DNA of 64,000 bases, from assembly GCA_934660965.1 (NCBI GenBank), contig CAKUIM010000008.1:1-64000 (forward strand). Reading direction: 5' to 3'. The position numbers and the translations under genes were made by a program. Of the stretch, positions 32,873-43,558 are shown one piece after another. Source of the stretch: an uncultured Oscillospiraceae bacterium. Its GTDB lineage: Bacteria > Bacillota > Clostridia > Oscillospirales > Oscillospiraceae. Position 1 is the first letter of the stretch, and each line of letters opens with the position of its first letter. The notes beneath the pieces are model-generated. The model was not told the origin of the DNA, made no database searches, and was given only the letters and a program-made list of their open reading frames with translations.

Positions 32873-33535
32873 CTATTTTGCCCGGGTCAGGGTCAGCGCC
32901 AGCACCTGCCGGGCCCCGGCGAGCTTCAGGCAGGCCGCGCACTCCGCGAGGGTCGCGCCGGTGGTCACCACATCGTCCACCAGGATGATGCTCCGATTGG
33001 CGCAGCGCTCTTCCCCGCCGGGACGCAGACGGTATGCGCCCTGCACATTCGCCCGCCTGGCCGATTCCTCGTGGAGGCGGGACTGCACGCCGGTGTCCCG
33101 CACCTTCTCCAGCAGCAGCTCGGCGGGCAGCCCAAGGCTCCGGGCGGCGTATTTTGCCAGCAGCCCGGCCTGGTCGTAGCCTCTCTGAACCCGCCGCTTT
33201 GCCGACAGCGGCACCCATGTCACAAGCTCCGGCCCATCGCCCCAGCTTCTGCGGGCGCACTGCGCCATCAGCGCGCCGAAGGCTTCGGCATAGCTGCGCC
33301 GCCCCTGGAATTTATACCGGCCGATGCCGTCCGCCACCACACCCCGGTACCACAAGGGCGCGGCGCATCCGTCGCAGAAGTCTACTGCGTGGGGCGTATC
33401 CTCCGGCCGCGTCCACGGAAGGCTCCTGGCACACGTCTCACACAGTCCGCCCTTCTCTTCCGGCCGAAGGAGCTTTGCGCAGAAGGGGCAGCGAGGCGGA
33501 TACAAAAGCTCCAGAAGCCGCCGGCCGATGCTCAT
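32873..33535 (-). CDS. ComF-family phosphoribosyltransferase-like protein
   Basis: A 220-aa ComFC/GntX-type protein. An N-terminal zinc ribbon (CPFCAKLL, CETCARSL, CDGCAAPL) precedes a phosphoribosyltransferase fold with the PRPP-loop motif SIILVDDVVTTGATLAECA. Family members assist DNA uptake in competence or replication restart. Here dprA is also in the window, but no comGA-like genes are. The start overlaps the preceding ribbon-helix-helix gene as ATGA. Confidence 0.9.
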   Translation of the reverse strand: MSIGRRLLELLYPPRCPFCAKLLRPEEKGGLCETCARSLPWTRPEDTPHAVDFCDGCAAPLWYRGVVADGIGRYKFQGRRSYAEAFGALMAQCARRSWGDGPELVTWVPLSAKRRVQRGYDQAGLLAKYAARSLGLPAELLLEKVRDTGVQSRLHEESARRANVQGAYRLRPGGEERCANRSIILVDDVVTTGATLAECAACLKLAGARQVLALTLTRAK

Positions 33536-33714
33536 TTCTCATCCGCCCCCGACAGCTCGATGGGGCCGTGCTCCCGCTCGAATTCCCGCACACAGCGGTT
33601 GAGCAGATAGAGAATCTGCCCGCTCATAGAGCGGCCCTCGTAGGCCGCCACATACTGAAATTTATCGTGAAGCTCGCTGTTCATCCGGATGCTCAAATGC
33701 GACCGCTCTTTCAT
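33532..33714 (-). CDS. Ribbon-helix-helix (Arc-like) DNA-binding protein
   Basis: About 60 aa from the ATG at 33714, which follows GAGG at good spacing. The sequence MKERSHLSIRMNSELHDKFQYVAAYEGRS shows the short beta strand and two helices of Arc/MetJ-type repressors, followed by a charged tail. It overlaps the comF-like gene by four bases. It may be an autoregulator of this two-gene unit. Confidence 0.8.
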   Translation of the reverse strand: MKERSHLSIRMNSELHDKFQYVAAYEGRSMSGQILYLLNRCVREFEREHGPIELSGADEK

Positions 33715-33806
33715 AAATCCGACCTCGCTTTCCGTTGGAGTTATCATAGCAATCCGCATTCAAAATAAGTTCTATTCAAGTGCAAAATTACGGCATTTAA
33801 TTTCGA

Positions 33807-33846
33807 TGAAAAAAGGCGGGCGCCCGGGTGGCCCCCGCCTTTTTGT
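33807..33846 (-). terminator. Terminator of the tryptophan-type ABC importer operon
   Basis: GGCGGG/CCCGCC-based stem flanked by AAAAA and TTTTT. On the minus strand a T-run follows the stem, just beyond the ATPase gene's stop. Confidence 0.8.
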
Positions 33847-33852
33847 GCTGCT

Positions 33853-34650
33853 TTAGTCAGACAGCAGCATTCTGTCGTTGTCAAGGGCCTTACCAGACCG
33901 CTCCCGGAAGCGCCGCAGCAGGTCGTCCACCGTCATGTCCGCGCGCTCCCCGCCGGACACGTCCAGCACGATCCGCCCGTCGGCCATCATCAGGGTGCGG
34001 CTTCCAAGGGTGAGGGCCTGGGTCATATTGTGGGTGACCATCAGGCAGGTGATGCGGTTGTCCGCCACCACACGCCGGGTCAGCTCCAGCACCTTGTCCG
34101 CCGTGCCGGGGTCCAGCGCCGCGGTGTGCTCGTCAAGCAGCAGCAGCTTGGGTGTGACCATGGTGGCCATGAGCAGAGTTAAGGCCTGGCGCTGCCCGCC
34201 GGAGAGCAGCCCCACCTTCTGGCGCATCCGGTCCTCCAGGCCCATGTCCAGCAGGGCAAGCTGGGCGCGGAATTTCTCCTTGTCCGCCCGGGAAATGCGG
34301 CTGAAGGGGTTGCCGTGGGACTGGCGCAGGTAGGCCAGGGCCAGGTTCTCCTCAATGGTCATATTGGGGGCCGTGCCCCGCAGCGGGTCCTGGAACAGGC
34401 GGCCGATGATGCGGCTGCGCCGCTGCTCGGGCTGGAAGGTGATGTCCTGCCCGGCAAGGCGGATGCTCCCCTCGTCCGCCCAGAAGGCGCCGGCCACCGC
34501 ACCGAGAAGGGTGGACTTGCCTGCGCCGTTGGAGCCGATCACCGTGGCAAACTCCCCGGGGGCCAGGTGGAGCGTCACGCCGTCCAGCGCCCGGCGCGCG
34601 TCGGGGGAGCCGGGGTTGAACGTCTTGGAGACATGGTCAAGATACAGCAT
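33853..34650 (-). CDS. trpZ: ABC transporter ATP-binding protein (TrpZ-type)
   Basis: A 265-aa ATPase of a branched-type importer. Walker A is GSNGAGKST, the signature LSGGQRQALTL, Walker B LLLLDEHTAALD and the H-loop VTHNMTQAL. It lies four bases after the permease gene and last in a three-gene operon headed by a tryptophan T-box. The Trp assignment rests on that leader; the ATPase alone would not reveal the substrate. Confidence 0.9.
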   Translation of the reverse strand: MLYLDHVSKTFNPGSPDARRALDGVTLHLAPGEFATVIGSNGAGKSTLLGAVAGAFWADEGSIRLAGQDITFQPEQRRSRIIGRLFQDPLRGTAPNMTIEENLALAYLRQSHGNPFSRISRADKEKFRAQLALLDMGLEDRMRQKVGLLSGGQRQALTLLMATMVTPKLLLLDEHTAALDPGTADKVLELTRRVVADNRITCLMVTHNMTQALTLGSRTLMMADGRIVLDVSGGERADMTVDDLLRRFRERSGKALDNDRMLLSD

Positions 34651-34653
34651 CCC

Positions 34654-35562
34654 TTACGCCCCCTTTCTGCGGCCTGCGGTAAGCCTGCGCCGCTGGAAGG
34701 CCGCCCATTTGCGGATGGTGGGCGCGGCGATGGCCAGAGCCACCACCACCGCGGTGAGCAGCTTCAGGCAATCCACAGGCACCACCTTGGTGTAGAACAC
34801 GATGGCGTAAATAAAGCGGTAAATGACCGAGCCCACCATCACCGCCGCGATGCCCCGGCCCACCGACCGGCGGCCCAGCACCGTCTCGCCGATGATGAGG
34901 CAGGCAAGGCCGATGACCACAATGCCGGTGCCCGAGTTGATGTCCACCGTTTTCTGATACTGGCCCACCATGGCGCCCGACAGGGCGGTGAGGGCGTTGG
35001 AGATGCAAAGGCCCAAGGTGATGGAAAAGGCCGGGCTCAGGGACGAGGCCCGGACCATGTCCGGATTGTCGCCGGTGGCCCGGATGGAAAGGCCCAGGCG
35101 GGTGCCCAGAAAGAGCCACAGCAGCACCCCGGCCAGGATGGTCACGGCGGCGGCCAGGATGAGCTCATACCAGTCCCCGCCGAAGCCGGTGGAGCGCAGG
35201 AGGGTGAAGAGGGTGTCCACCCCCAGAAGGCTCCGGTTGGACTTCCAGCCCATGGCCATGAGATTGACGGTATAGAGCCCCGTGTTGGTCACGATGCCCG
35301 CCAGAATGGAGGGCACCCCCAGGCGGGTCTGGAGGAAGGCGGTGACAAAGCCCGCGCAGGCTCCCGCCAGCATGGCCGCGGGGATGGCCAGCACCGGGTG
35401 GCCCGCGGCGGTAATGGTCACCGATACCGCCGCCCCCAGCACAAAGCAGCCGTCGGTGGTCAGGTCGGCCACGTCCAGCACCCGGTAGCTCAAAAACAGC
35501 GCCATGGCCACCAGGGCATACAGAAAGCCCAGCTCCAGGGCGGTCTGGATGATGAGCAGCAT
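34654..35562 (-). CDS. trpY: ABC transporter permease (TrpY-type)
   Basis: A 302-aa membrane permease of the BPD_transp_2 type with about nine helices, including SYRVLDVADLTTDGCFVLGAA, GILTN-like IVTNTGLYTVNLMAMG and RATGDNPDMVRASS, the conserved cytoplasmic loop of this family. It is paired with the ABC_sub_bind-type lipoprotein upstream and the ATPase downstream. RBS AAAGGAG precedes the ATG. Confidence 0.9.
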   Translation of the reverse strand: MLLIIQTALELGFLYALVAMALFLSYRVLDVADLTTDGCFVLGAAVSVTITAAGHPVLAIPAAMLAGACAGFVTAFLQTRLGVPSILAGIVTNTGLYTVNLMAMGWKSNRSLLGVDTLFTLLRSTGFGGDWYELILAAAVTILAGVLLWLFLGTRLGLSIRATGDNPDMVRASSLSPAFSITLGLCISNALTALSGAMVGQYQKTVDINSGTGIVVIGLACLIIGETVLGRRSVGRGIAAVMVGSVIYRFIYAIVFYTKVVPVDCLKLLTAVVVALAIAAPTIRKWAAFQRRRLTAGRRKGA

Positions 35563-35666
35563 CGCTCTCGTCTCCTTTCATGCGGACGCCCCCGGCAGCA
35601 GAGGCCGGGGGTCCGCAGGGGGTATGGATGATAACTTGGATTCCGCTTGGATGAGCGCCGCCCGGC

Positions 35667-36731
35667 TTACTCTGCCGTGGTGGTCACCTCTACCACCTCG
35701 CCCATGTCCTTGAACACGGAGTAGTCGATGCCCAGAGCGGCGGCGGTCTCGGTGTTGACGGTGATGATGCCGCCGTCCATCAGGTAGTAGTCGGCAAGGC
35801 CGTCCATCCCGGCGGTGATGGCCTCGTAGGCAAGGTCGGCGGTGCGCGCGCCCAGGTCGGTGTAGTTCACGCCGCAGGTGGTGAAGGCGCCGTTGCGCAC
35901 GAAGGAGTCAGCGCCGGTGTAGTGAGGGATGCCCGCCTTGGCAAGGTCCTCATAGATGGCAAGCTCAGCGGCCATGATGACGTTGTCGGTGGGGGTGAAG
36001 ATGGCGTCCACACCCTCGGCAATGAGGGCGGCAGCGGCGGCGATGACCTCGTCATTGGTGTTGGCGGTCTGCTCGGTGTAGGCGATGCCCTTGCCGTCCA
36101 GATAGGCCTTGGCCTCGGCGATGGGCTTGGCGGAGTTGTCCTCGGAGAGGGAGTAGAGCAGGCCGACCTTGGAAACCTCCGGGTTCTGGGCAAGCATCAT
36201 GTCCATAATGAAGGCGGTGTTGAGGGCGTCGCTGGTGCCGGTGACGTAGTCGATGCCGGTGACCTTGGCGGTCTCCGGGTCGGAGATGGCGGCGTACACC
36301 ACGGGGGTCTTGGTGTTCTCGGCGGCCAGGGCGGCGATCTGGGCGGCGGTGGTGGCAATGGGGATGATGGCGTCCACGCCGTCAGCGATGGCCTGGTCGG
36401 CCAGCTGCTTGAGGGTGGTCTGGTCGTTCTGGCCGGAGGTAATCTCATAGGTGATGGTCACGCCCTCGGCGGCGGCGATCTGGTCAAGCTGGGCGGCGAT
36501 GGCGTTTGCGATCTCGTCGAGGGAGGCGTGGTCAAGCTGCTTGATGATGGCCACCTTGTAGCTCTTGCTCTCGGGCTGCTGGGACTGGGCCTGGCTGGGC
36601 GCGGCGCTGGGGGACGCGCTGGGGGCGGCAGAGCCGCCGCCGGCACTGCCGGAGCAGGCGCACAGGGACAGGGCCAGGACACAGGCGGTGGCCGCGGCAA
36701 AGAATTTCCGGATCATGTTGTGCTGTTTCAT
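35667..36731 (-). CDS. trpX: ABC transporter substrate-binding lipoprotein (TrpX-type)
   Basis: A 354-aa lipoprotein of the ABC_sub_bind family. The signal peptide ends in lipobox LCAC, followed by a Gly/Ser/Ala/Pro linker. The periplasmic-binding-protein fold is seen in YKVAIIKQLDHASLDEIANA, VDAIIPIATTAAQIAALA and GVDAIFTPTDNVIMAA. First gene of the operon. Upstream lies a T-box whose specifier reads UGG, so tryptophan or a close analogue is the likely substrate. Confidence 0.88.
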   Translation of the reverse strand: MKQHNMIRKFFAAATACVLALSLCACSGSAGGGSAAPSASPSAAPSQAQSQQPESKSYKVAIIKQLDHASLDEIANAIAAQLDQIAAAEGVTITYEITSGQNDQTTLKQLADQAIADGVDAIIPIATTAAQIAALAAENTKTPVVYAAISDPETAKVTGIDYVTGTSDALNTAFIMDMMLAQNPEVSKVGLLYSLSEDNSAKPIAEAKAYLDGKGIAYTEQTANTNDEVIAAAAALIAEGVDAIFTPTDNVIMAAELAIYEDLAKAGIPHYTGADSFVRNGAFTTCGVNYTDLGARTADLAYEAITAGMDGLADYYLMDGGIITVNTETAAALGIDYSVFKDMGEVVEVTTTAE

Positions 36732-36810
36732 TTTGGTTTCCTCCAAATTATTTGATTTTGGATGGCAGATGAGCCGCGGCCTTGCCGGAGCCGCGGGAGG
36801 AGGCCGGACA

Positions 36811-37096
36811 AATAAAAAAAGCCCTTGTCCCTCCATGGGACAAAAGCCTTTGCTTCTGCGATACCACCCAAATTGACGTTTCAAACGTCCGCTCGCTTAC
36901 GCGTACCATCATACGCGTCCCGATGGATAACGGGTGGGATACCCGTCGGTCCCTACTTGGCTCGCGCCGTTCGGTCCGCCCTCCGGAGTCCATTCGCCAG
37001 CCGCGCCCCGCCCCGATCTCACCATCCGGGACTCTCTGAAGGTTTGCCGCACTGGGTACTTCTCTCCGTCACAGGTTTGCTTGTGTTTGGTTGTTG
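36811..37096 (-). promoter_or_regulatory. T-box riboswitch (tryptophan specifier)
   Basis: The leader on the minus strand shows stem I landmarks (GGAGAGAAGTA and AGAGAGTCCC). A specifier-loop segment GAATGGACT places UGG at 36992-36990. The T-box core TTGGGTGGTATCGC is near 36857-36871, and a terminator hairpin ends in a T-run at 36812-36850. Uncharged tRNA-Trp would pair with the core and allow transcription of the importer. The specifier call is by alignment to known T-boxes, not by folding software. Confidence 0.9.
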
Positions 37097-37102
37097 TAAC
37101 GC

Positions 37103-37131
37103 ATTATACGCAGACAAAACCGATTTGTCAA
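37103..37131 (-). promoter_or_regulatory. Consensus promoter of the T-box operon
   Basis: Minus-strand TTGACA (37126-37131), 17 bases, TATAAT (37103-37108): perfect hexamers, immediately before the T-box leader. Confidence 0.9.
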
Positions 37132-37287
37132 CCCCTTTTCCGCAAAAATTTTCAATACATTAAAGCGTCACATTTCCGGCCGTTTTTCCCCTTCTAATTT
37201 GGACAAGTCCCCCATATATCTGAAAGAAGAGGCCGCGTCCGGACCGCCGGGGCGGCATACAGCTTCACCCTTCGGAGGATTTGTACT

Positions 37288-38253
37288 ATGAACGTTACCG
37301 TTTTCCTTGTGCGCCTGCTGGTGCTGGGCGTTATCCTCATCAACGGCTGGACCGACGCCCCCAACGCCATCGCCACCGCCGTAGGCTCGGGCTGCCTGAC
37401 CTTCCGGCAGGGGGTGTGGCTGGCGGCGGTGTGCAACTTTGCCGGCGCGGCCCTCGCCGCTCTGCTCTGCCCTGCCGTGGCCGCCACCGTGGGCGACCTC
37501 ATCGCCTTCCCCGGCGGGCAGTGGGCCGCCCTCACCGCCCTGGTGGCCGCCATGCTCTCCATCCTGGCCTGGTCCACCCTCGCCTGGCGCTTCGGCCTGC
37601 CCACCAGCGAGAGCCACGCTCTGGTCGCCGCCCTGTCCGGCGCGGCCCTGGCCCTGGGTTCATCGGCCGCCCGCTTCCGGGCTGACGCCTGGGCGCGGGT
37701 GGGTCTGGGTCTGGTCCTCTCGCTGCTCGTGGGCGCGCTGGGCGGGCGCTGGGCCTGGCATTGGCTCCAGGGGCGGCAGTGCAGCGCCAAAGCCTGGCTG
37801 CGGCTGTCCGCCGGGGCCATGGCCGCCCTCCACGGCGCTCAGGACGGGCAGAAATTCATGGCCCTGCTCCTTCTGGCTGACGGCCTCGGCGGCGGCAGCC
37901 AGGCTCCGCTGCTGCCTATGGCCCTCCTGTGCGCCGGGGTCATGGCCCTGGGCACCGCCATGGGGGGCGCGCCCATCGTGGAGAAAATCGGCACCGAGAT
38001 CACCCCCCTCACCCCCAAGGACGCCCTGGCCGCCGACCTGGGCGCCGGAGTATGCCTGCTCGGGTGTACGGTGCTGGGCCTGCCCGTGTCCACCTCTCAC
38101 ACCAAGGTGGCCGCCATCTGCGCCGTGGGCCGCTGCCGGGGGCGGGACGCCGTCAGTCTGCGCCCCATTCTGGAGATCGTCTCCGCCTGGGCCCTCACCT
38201 TCCCGGCGTGCGCCCTGCTGGCCTACCTGCTCACTCTGTTTATGCTGGGGTAG
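37288..38253 (+). CDS. pit: Pit-type inorganic phosphate transporter
   Basis: A 321-aa PHO4-family transporter with about ten helices. The duplicated signature appears as LINGWTDAPNAIATAVGSG near the N-terminus and, in the second half, TKVAAICAVG after GLPVSTSHT. It takes up metal phosphate by proton symport. No PhoU-like partner is adjacent. RBS GGAGG supports the ATG. Divergent from the T-box operon and convergent with the Crp/Fnr gene. Confidence 0.92.
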   Translation: MNVTVFLVRLLVLGVILINGWTDAPNAIATAVGSGCLTFRQGVWLAAVCNFAGAALAALLCPAVAATVGDLIAFPGGQWAALTALVAAMLSILAWSTLAWRFGLPTSESHALVAALSGAALALGSSAARFRADAWARVGLGLVLSLLVGALGGRWAWHWLQGRQCSAKAWLRLSAGAMAALHGAQDGQKFMALLLLADGLGGGSQAPLLPMALLCAGVMALGTAMGGAPIVEKIGTEITPLTPKDALAADLGAGVCLLGCTVLGLPVSTSHTKVAAICAVGRCRGRDAVSLRPILEIVSAWALTFPACALLAYLLTLFMLG

Positions 38254-38265
38254 GGCAAGGCGGCA

Positions 38266-38925
38266 TCACGACTCACCCCGGAGAATCTCAAAGTGATTCT
38301 TGCGGTATTCGACGAGCCCCGCCCGCCGCATTTTGGAAAGCTCCCCACACAGCGCGCTGCGCTCCACCCCCAGATAGTCGGCCAGCTGCTGGCGGTCGTA
38401 GGGGATGGTAAAGCGGTTGGCGCCGGCGCGCAGCACGCACTCGGAGAAGTAGGACATCAGCCGACCCCGGATGGTTTTGGGGCCGGTGTGGAGCATCCGG
38501 GCAGACAGCTGCAAATTTTTCCGGGCGCTGATGGCCAGAAGATTGCGCACCATGCGGCTATGGAAGGCGCAGCCCACCTCGCAGGGTGCAAGCAGCCGCT
38601 CCGCGTTCAAAAAAAGCACCGCCGTCTCCTCTGCCGCCGTCACCCCCACGCGCATAATCTCGTCGGGAACGCAGGCGTATGCCTCCGCGAAAATCTCCCC
38701 CGGTTGGGCGCCGCCCAGCACCGTATGGTTGCCCCAGGCGTCGTCGAAGCCGATGATGGCCCGCCCGGACAGCACCACTCCAAGCTGCTTGGTGCTCTGC
38801 CCTTCCGGCAAGATAGTCTCACCCTTCCGGTAGCGGCGCTCCCGGGCGCCCAGGCATTGGAGCAGCCGGGGCAGCTCGTCCTCCCCGATGCCCTGAAAAA
38901 TCGGGCTGCTGGGTAAATTTTGCAT
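38266..38925 (-). CDS. Crp/Fnr-family transcriptional regulator
   Basis: A 219-aa regulator. The cyclic-nucleotide-binding beta-roll spans residues about 10-120 (YRKGETILPEGQSTKQLGVVLSGRAIIG), then a long helix, then a winged helix (YDRQQLADYLGVERSALCGELSKMRRAGLVEY). Start ATG 38925 follows GGAGG; the longer open frame upstream is an artefact. It is divergent from a ferredoxin-type gene whose promoter carries a TGTTGTT-N2-AACAACA site, so control of that gene is likely. The effector is unknown. Confidence 0.92.
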   Translation of the reverse strand: MQNLPSSPIFQGIGEDELPRLLQCLGARERRYRKGETILPEGQSTKQLGVVLSGRAIIGFDDAWGNHTVLGGAQPGEIFAEAYACVPDEIMRVGVTAAEETAVLFLNAERLLAPCEVGCAFHSRMVRNLLAISARKNLQLSARMLHTGPKTIRGRLMSYFSECVLRAGANRFTIPYDRQQLADYLGVERSALCGELSKMRRAGLVEYRKNHFEILRGES

Positions 38926-38941
38926 GGCGCACCTCCAGAAA

Positions 38942-38957
38942 TGTTGTTTTAACAACA
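38942..38957 (+). promoter_or_regulatory. Putative Crp/Fnr-family operator
   Basis: TGTTGTT-TT-AACAACA is a perfect 7-bp inverted repeat in the divergent region. Its centre (38949.5) is 41.5 bases upstream of the start site expected from the TACAAT -10 at 38979-38984, the standard class II activator position for Crp/Fnr proteins. Confidence 0.7.
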
Positions 38958-39063
38958 GACTTCCCGCCCCAAGCATACTACAATACAAGGGAAAAAGCAA
39001 GGCGGACTCCCGAACGCGGCGCAGCCGCCGCGGGGTGTCTGCACACAGACAGGAGGTATTTCT

Positions 39064-39780
39064 ATGATCCGGAAAATCATCCACATCGACGAAGAGAAGT
39101 GCAACGGCTGCGGGGCCTGCGCCCAGGCCTGCCACGAGGGCGCCATCGGCATGGTCGGCGGCAAGGCAAGGCTCCTGCGGGACGACTACTGCGACGGCCT
39201 GGGAGACTGTCTCCCCGCCTGTCCCACCGGGGCCATCACCTTTGTGGAGCGGGAGGCCGCGGCCTATGACGAGCAGGCGGTGCTGGCCAACAAAAAGAAA
39301 GCCGCGCCGGCGGACAAGCCGGTGTTTGCCGGCTGCCCGGGCACCCGCATGCGCCAGCTGCACCCTGCCGCACCGGCTGCCGCCCCCTCCCCTGCCGCCC
39401 AGGCCCCCCAACTCTCCCAGCTGGGCCAATGGCCCTGCCAGATACGGCTGGTGCCGGTCAACGCCCCCTACTTTGCCGGGTCAAAGCTGCTCATCGCCGC
39501 CGACTGCACCGCCTTCGCCTACGCCGCCCTTCACCGCGACTTTATGGCAGGCAAAATCACCCTCATCGGCTGCCCCAAGCTGGACGACGTGGACTACAGC
39601 GAAAAGCTCACCGCCATCATCCGGGACAACGACATCCAGAGCGTCACCGTGGTACGCATGGAGGTCCCCTGCTGCGGCGGCCTGGAGCTGGCGGCCAGAA
39701 AGGCCCTCCAGCAAAGCGGCAAGTTCATCCCCTGGCAGGTGGTCACCCTCTCTATCGACGGCAATATTCTCGACCGCTGA
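39064..39780 (+). CDS. 4Fe-4S ferredoxin-domain protein
   Basis: A 238-aa protein. An N-terminal ferredoxin domain holds CNGCGACAQACHEGA for one cluster and CDGLGDCLPACPTGAI for a second, slightly atypical site. A Lys/Ala/Pro linker (residues about 75-115) leads to a C-terminal domain with ADCTAFAYAALHRDFMAG, LIGCPKLDDVDYSEKL and RMEVPCCGGLELAARKAL, in which further cysteines could bind a cluster. Such proteins often accompany hybrid-cluster or Crp/Fnr-controlled stress genes. The electron partner is unknown. Confidence 0.85.
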   Translation: MIRKIIHIDEEKCNGCGACAQACHEGAIGMVGGKARLLRDDYCDGLGDCLPACPTGAITFVEREAAAYDEQAVLANKKKAAPADKPVFAGCPGTRMRQLHPAAPAAAPSPAAQAPQLSQLGQWPCQIRLVPVNAPYFAGSKLLIAADCTAFAYAALHRDFMAGKITLIGCPKLDDVDYSEKLTAIIRDNDIQSVTVVRMEVPCCGGLELAARKALQQSGKFIPWQVVTLSIDGNILDR

Positions 39781-39800
39781 CCCCCGTGCTCTTCCACACA

Positions 39801-39832
39801 AAGGCCCGTGCCGCTCCCGGCACGGGCCTTCT
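39801..39832. terminator. Terminator between the ferredoxin gene and sigK
   Basis: AAGGCCCGTGCC (39801-39812) pairs with GGCACGGGCCTT (39819-39830). Placed between converging genes, it may serve both. Confidence 0.75.
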
Positions 39833-39846
39833 TCTCATCCCCGGCG

Positions 39847-40536
39847 CTACGCTCCCTCATAGGCCTCACGCAGCTTCTCCAGGGCCTTTTTCTCAATGCG
39901 CGAGACATAGCTTCTCGAAATGCCGCACAGCACGGCGATCTCCCGCTGGGTCAGGGGGGCGCGGTCGTCAAGGCCATAGCGCAGACGGATGATGTGGGCC
40001 TCCCGGGGGGTGAGGCAGGTCTCCACACACCGGCGCACCTTGGCACAGGCGTCCCGGAGGTCCAGGTTGTCGAGCATATCATCGTCCACGCACACCACGT
40101 CCATCAGGGACAGGGAGCCCCCCTCCCCCTCCGCGTCCAGGCTGTCCGACAGCGACAGCTCCCCCTGGAGCTTGCGCTGGGAGCGGAAATACATCAATAT
40201 CTCATTTTCAATACATCTGCTCGCATACGTCGCCAGCTTCACATTTTTGTCCGCCCGGAAGGTGGACACCCCCTTGATCAGCCCGATGGTCCCGATGGAG
40301 ATCAGGTCGTCCTGGTCGCCGCTTTGGGTGTAATACTTCTTGATGATGTGCGCCACCAGGCGCAGATTGTGCTCAATGAGCTTATCCCGGGCGTCCGTGT
40401 CCCCCTGCTCCATCCGGCGCAGCAGCTCCTGCTCCTCCTCCCGCTTGAGCGCCCGGGGAAAGGACCCCGTGGTCCCCGCCAGGCGCAGAGTGAAAAATAG
40501 TCCGTTGAGCGTCAACAGCAGCCATGCCGTCCACAT
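39847..40536 (-). CDS. sigK: RNA polymerase sporulation sigma factor sigma-K
   Basis: A 229-aa sigma-70-family factor. The hydrophobic N-terminus MWTAWLLLTLNGLFFTLRLAG fits the membrane-binding pro-sequence of pro-sigma-K. Region 2 is HNLRLVAHIIKKYYTQSGDQDDLISIG; region 4 is LTQREIAVLCGISRSYVSRIEKKALEKL. It directs late mother-cell transcription during sporulation. The gene is uninterrupted, without a skin element. Start ATG 40536 follows GGAGG; three further upstream codons are possible. Confidence 0.93.
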   Translation of the reverse strand: MWTAWLLLTLNGLFFTLRLAGTTGSFPRALKREEEQELLRRMEQGDTDARDKLIEHNLRLVAHIIKKYYTQSGDQDDLISIGTIGLIKGVSTFRADKNVKLATYASRCIENEILMYFRSQRKLQGELSLSDSLDAEGEGGSLSLMDVVCVDDDMLDNLDLRDACAKVRRCVETCLTPREAHIIRLRYGLDDRAPLTQREIAVLCGISRSYVSRIEKKALEKLREAYEGA

Positions 40537-40613
40537 CAACACCACCTCCGTAAAGATAGAGTATGCGCCGGCTGCGTGTCCCTATCTCCCCTTGCCGAAG
40601 AGGCGGATCCCGG

Positions 40614-40641
40614 TTGACACCGCCGCCCCATATGCTATCAT
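40614..40641 (+). promoter_or_regulatory. Promoter of the two-component system
   Basis: TTGACA (40614-40619), 16 bases, TATCAT (40636-40641), about 80 bases upstream of the response regulator. Confidence 0.7.
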
Positions 40642-40721
40642 GAAAAAAATCACTTTTTCCCGAAATGACACAGAGAGTACAAATCCTCCCTGTATCCTGC
40701 CCTTGAAAGGAGGCTCGAGCC

Positions 40722-41395
40722 ATGGACCACAAAATTCTCATCGTGGAGGACGAGGCAAAGCTCCGGGAGGTGCTGTGCGACTATTTCCGCAGCAAGGGCG
40801 ATGTCCCGGTGCAGGCGGACAACGGCATCCGGGCGCTGGAGCTGATCGGGGAGACCGACTTTGACGCCGTTTTGCTCGACATCATGATGCCCGGGCTCAA
40901 CGGCCTGTCCGTGTGCCGGGCCGTGCGGAAAACAAGCGACGTGCCCATCATCTTCCTCACCGCCCTCTCCGACGAGGACGACAAGCTCCTGGGCTACGAG
41001 CTGGGCGCGGACGACTATGTCACAAAGCCGTTCTCCCTGTCGGTGCTCTACGCCAAGACGGCCGCCCTCATCCGCCGCAGCCAGCGCGCCATGCGCTCCG
41101 GCAGCCGGATGGAGGCCTGCGGCATCACCATCGACCTGCCCGCCCAGCGGGTCTGGGCCGGCAGGCGGGAGGTGGCCCTCACCCCCAAGGAATTCTCTCT
41201 GCTGCGCTGCCTGATGCAGAATCAGGGCCTCGTTTTGAGCCGGGAGCAGCTTCTCGTCAAGTGCTGGGGCTATGACTACGAGGGCGAGTCCCGGACGGTG
41301 GACACCCATATCAAGCGGCTGCGGGAAAAGCTGGGGGAGCATGCCGGCTGCATCCGGACCGTCATCAAGGCCGGCTACCGATTGGAGGGGGAGAC

Positions 41396-41399
<4 letters not shown>
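40722..41399 (+). CDS. OmpR/PhoB-family response regulator
   Basis: A 225-aa regulator. The receiver domain has acidic pocket residues at the VEDE segment, phospho-acceptor Asp53 in VLLDIMMPG and the conserved Lys in VTKPFS. The winged-helix output domain is VALTPKEFSLLRCLMQNQGLVLSREQLL...TVDTHIKRLREKLG. RBS AAAGGAGG. Its stop overlaps the kinase start as ATGA. The signal and targets are not evident. Confidence 0.95.
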
Positions 41400-43426
<2,027 letters not shown>

Positions 43427-43435
43427 CAAGCAGAC

Positions 43436-43467
43436 AGCAGCCCGGGCGGTCTCCCGCCCGGGCTGCT
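43436..43467 (+). terminator. Terminator of the two-component operon; left copy of a 32-bp repeat
   Basis: Fourteen-base-pair stem AGCAGCCCGGGCGG / CCGCCCGGGCTGCT with loop TCTC, 9 bases after the kinase stop. Nearly the same 32 bases occur at 47096-47127, bounding the lower-GC island. Confidence 0.8.
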
Positions 43468-43497
43468 GCTATATTCTCTATGGAATTGCAGAAATGA

Positions 43498-43530
43498 CAG
43501 CGCAGTACCCTGTACGTTTTTCAGCACAGG
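43498..43530. other. Imperfect hairpin at the left edge of the PolC-like segment
   Basis: GCGCAGTACCCTGTACG followed by CAGCACAGGGTTC forms an ACCCTGT/ACAGGGT hairpin. Its start resembles the strong hairpin at 44920-44959 (GCGCAGCAGCCTGTAC), on the other side of the PolC-like genes. Confidence 0.45.
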
Positions 43531-43558
43531 GTTCTGGTTATTTTCCTCGGTGTGGTAT

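Noticed and set aside
39847..40536. Possible skin-type interruption of sigK
   Set aside because: The sigma-K reading frame is continuous from pro-sequence through region 4.
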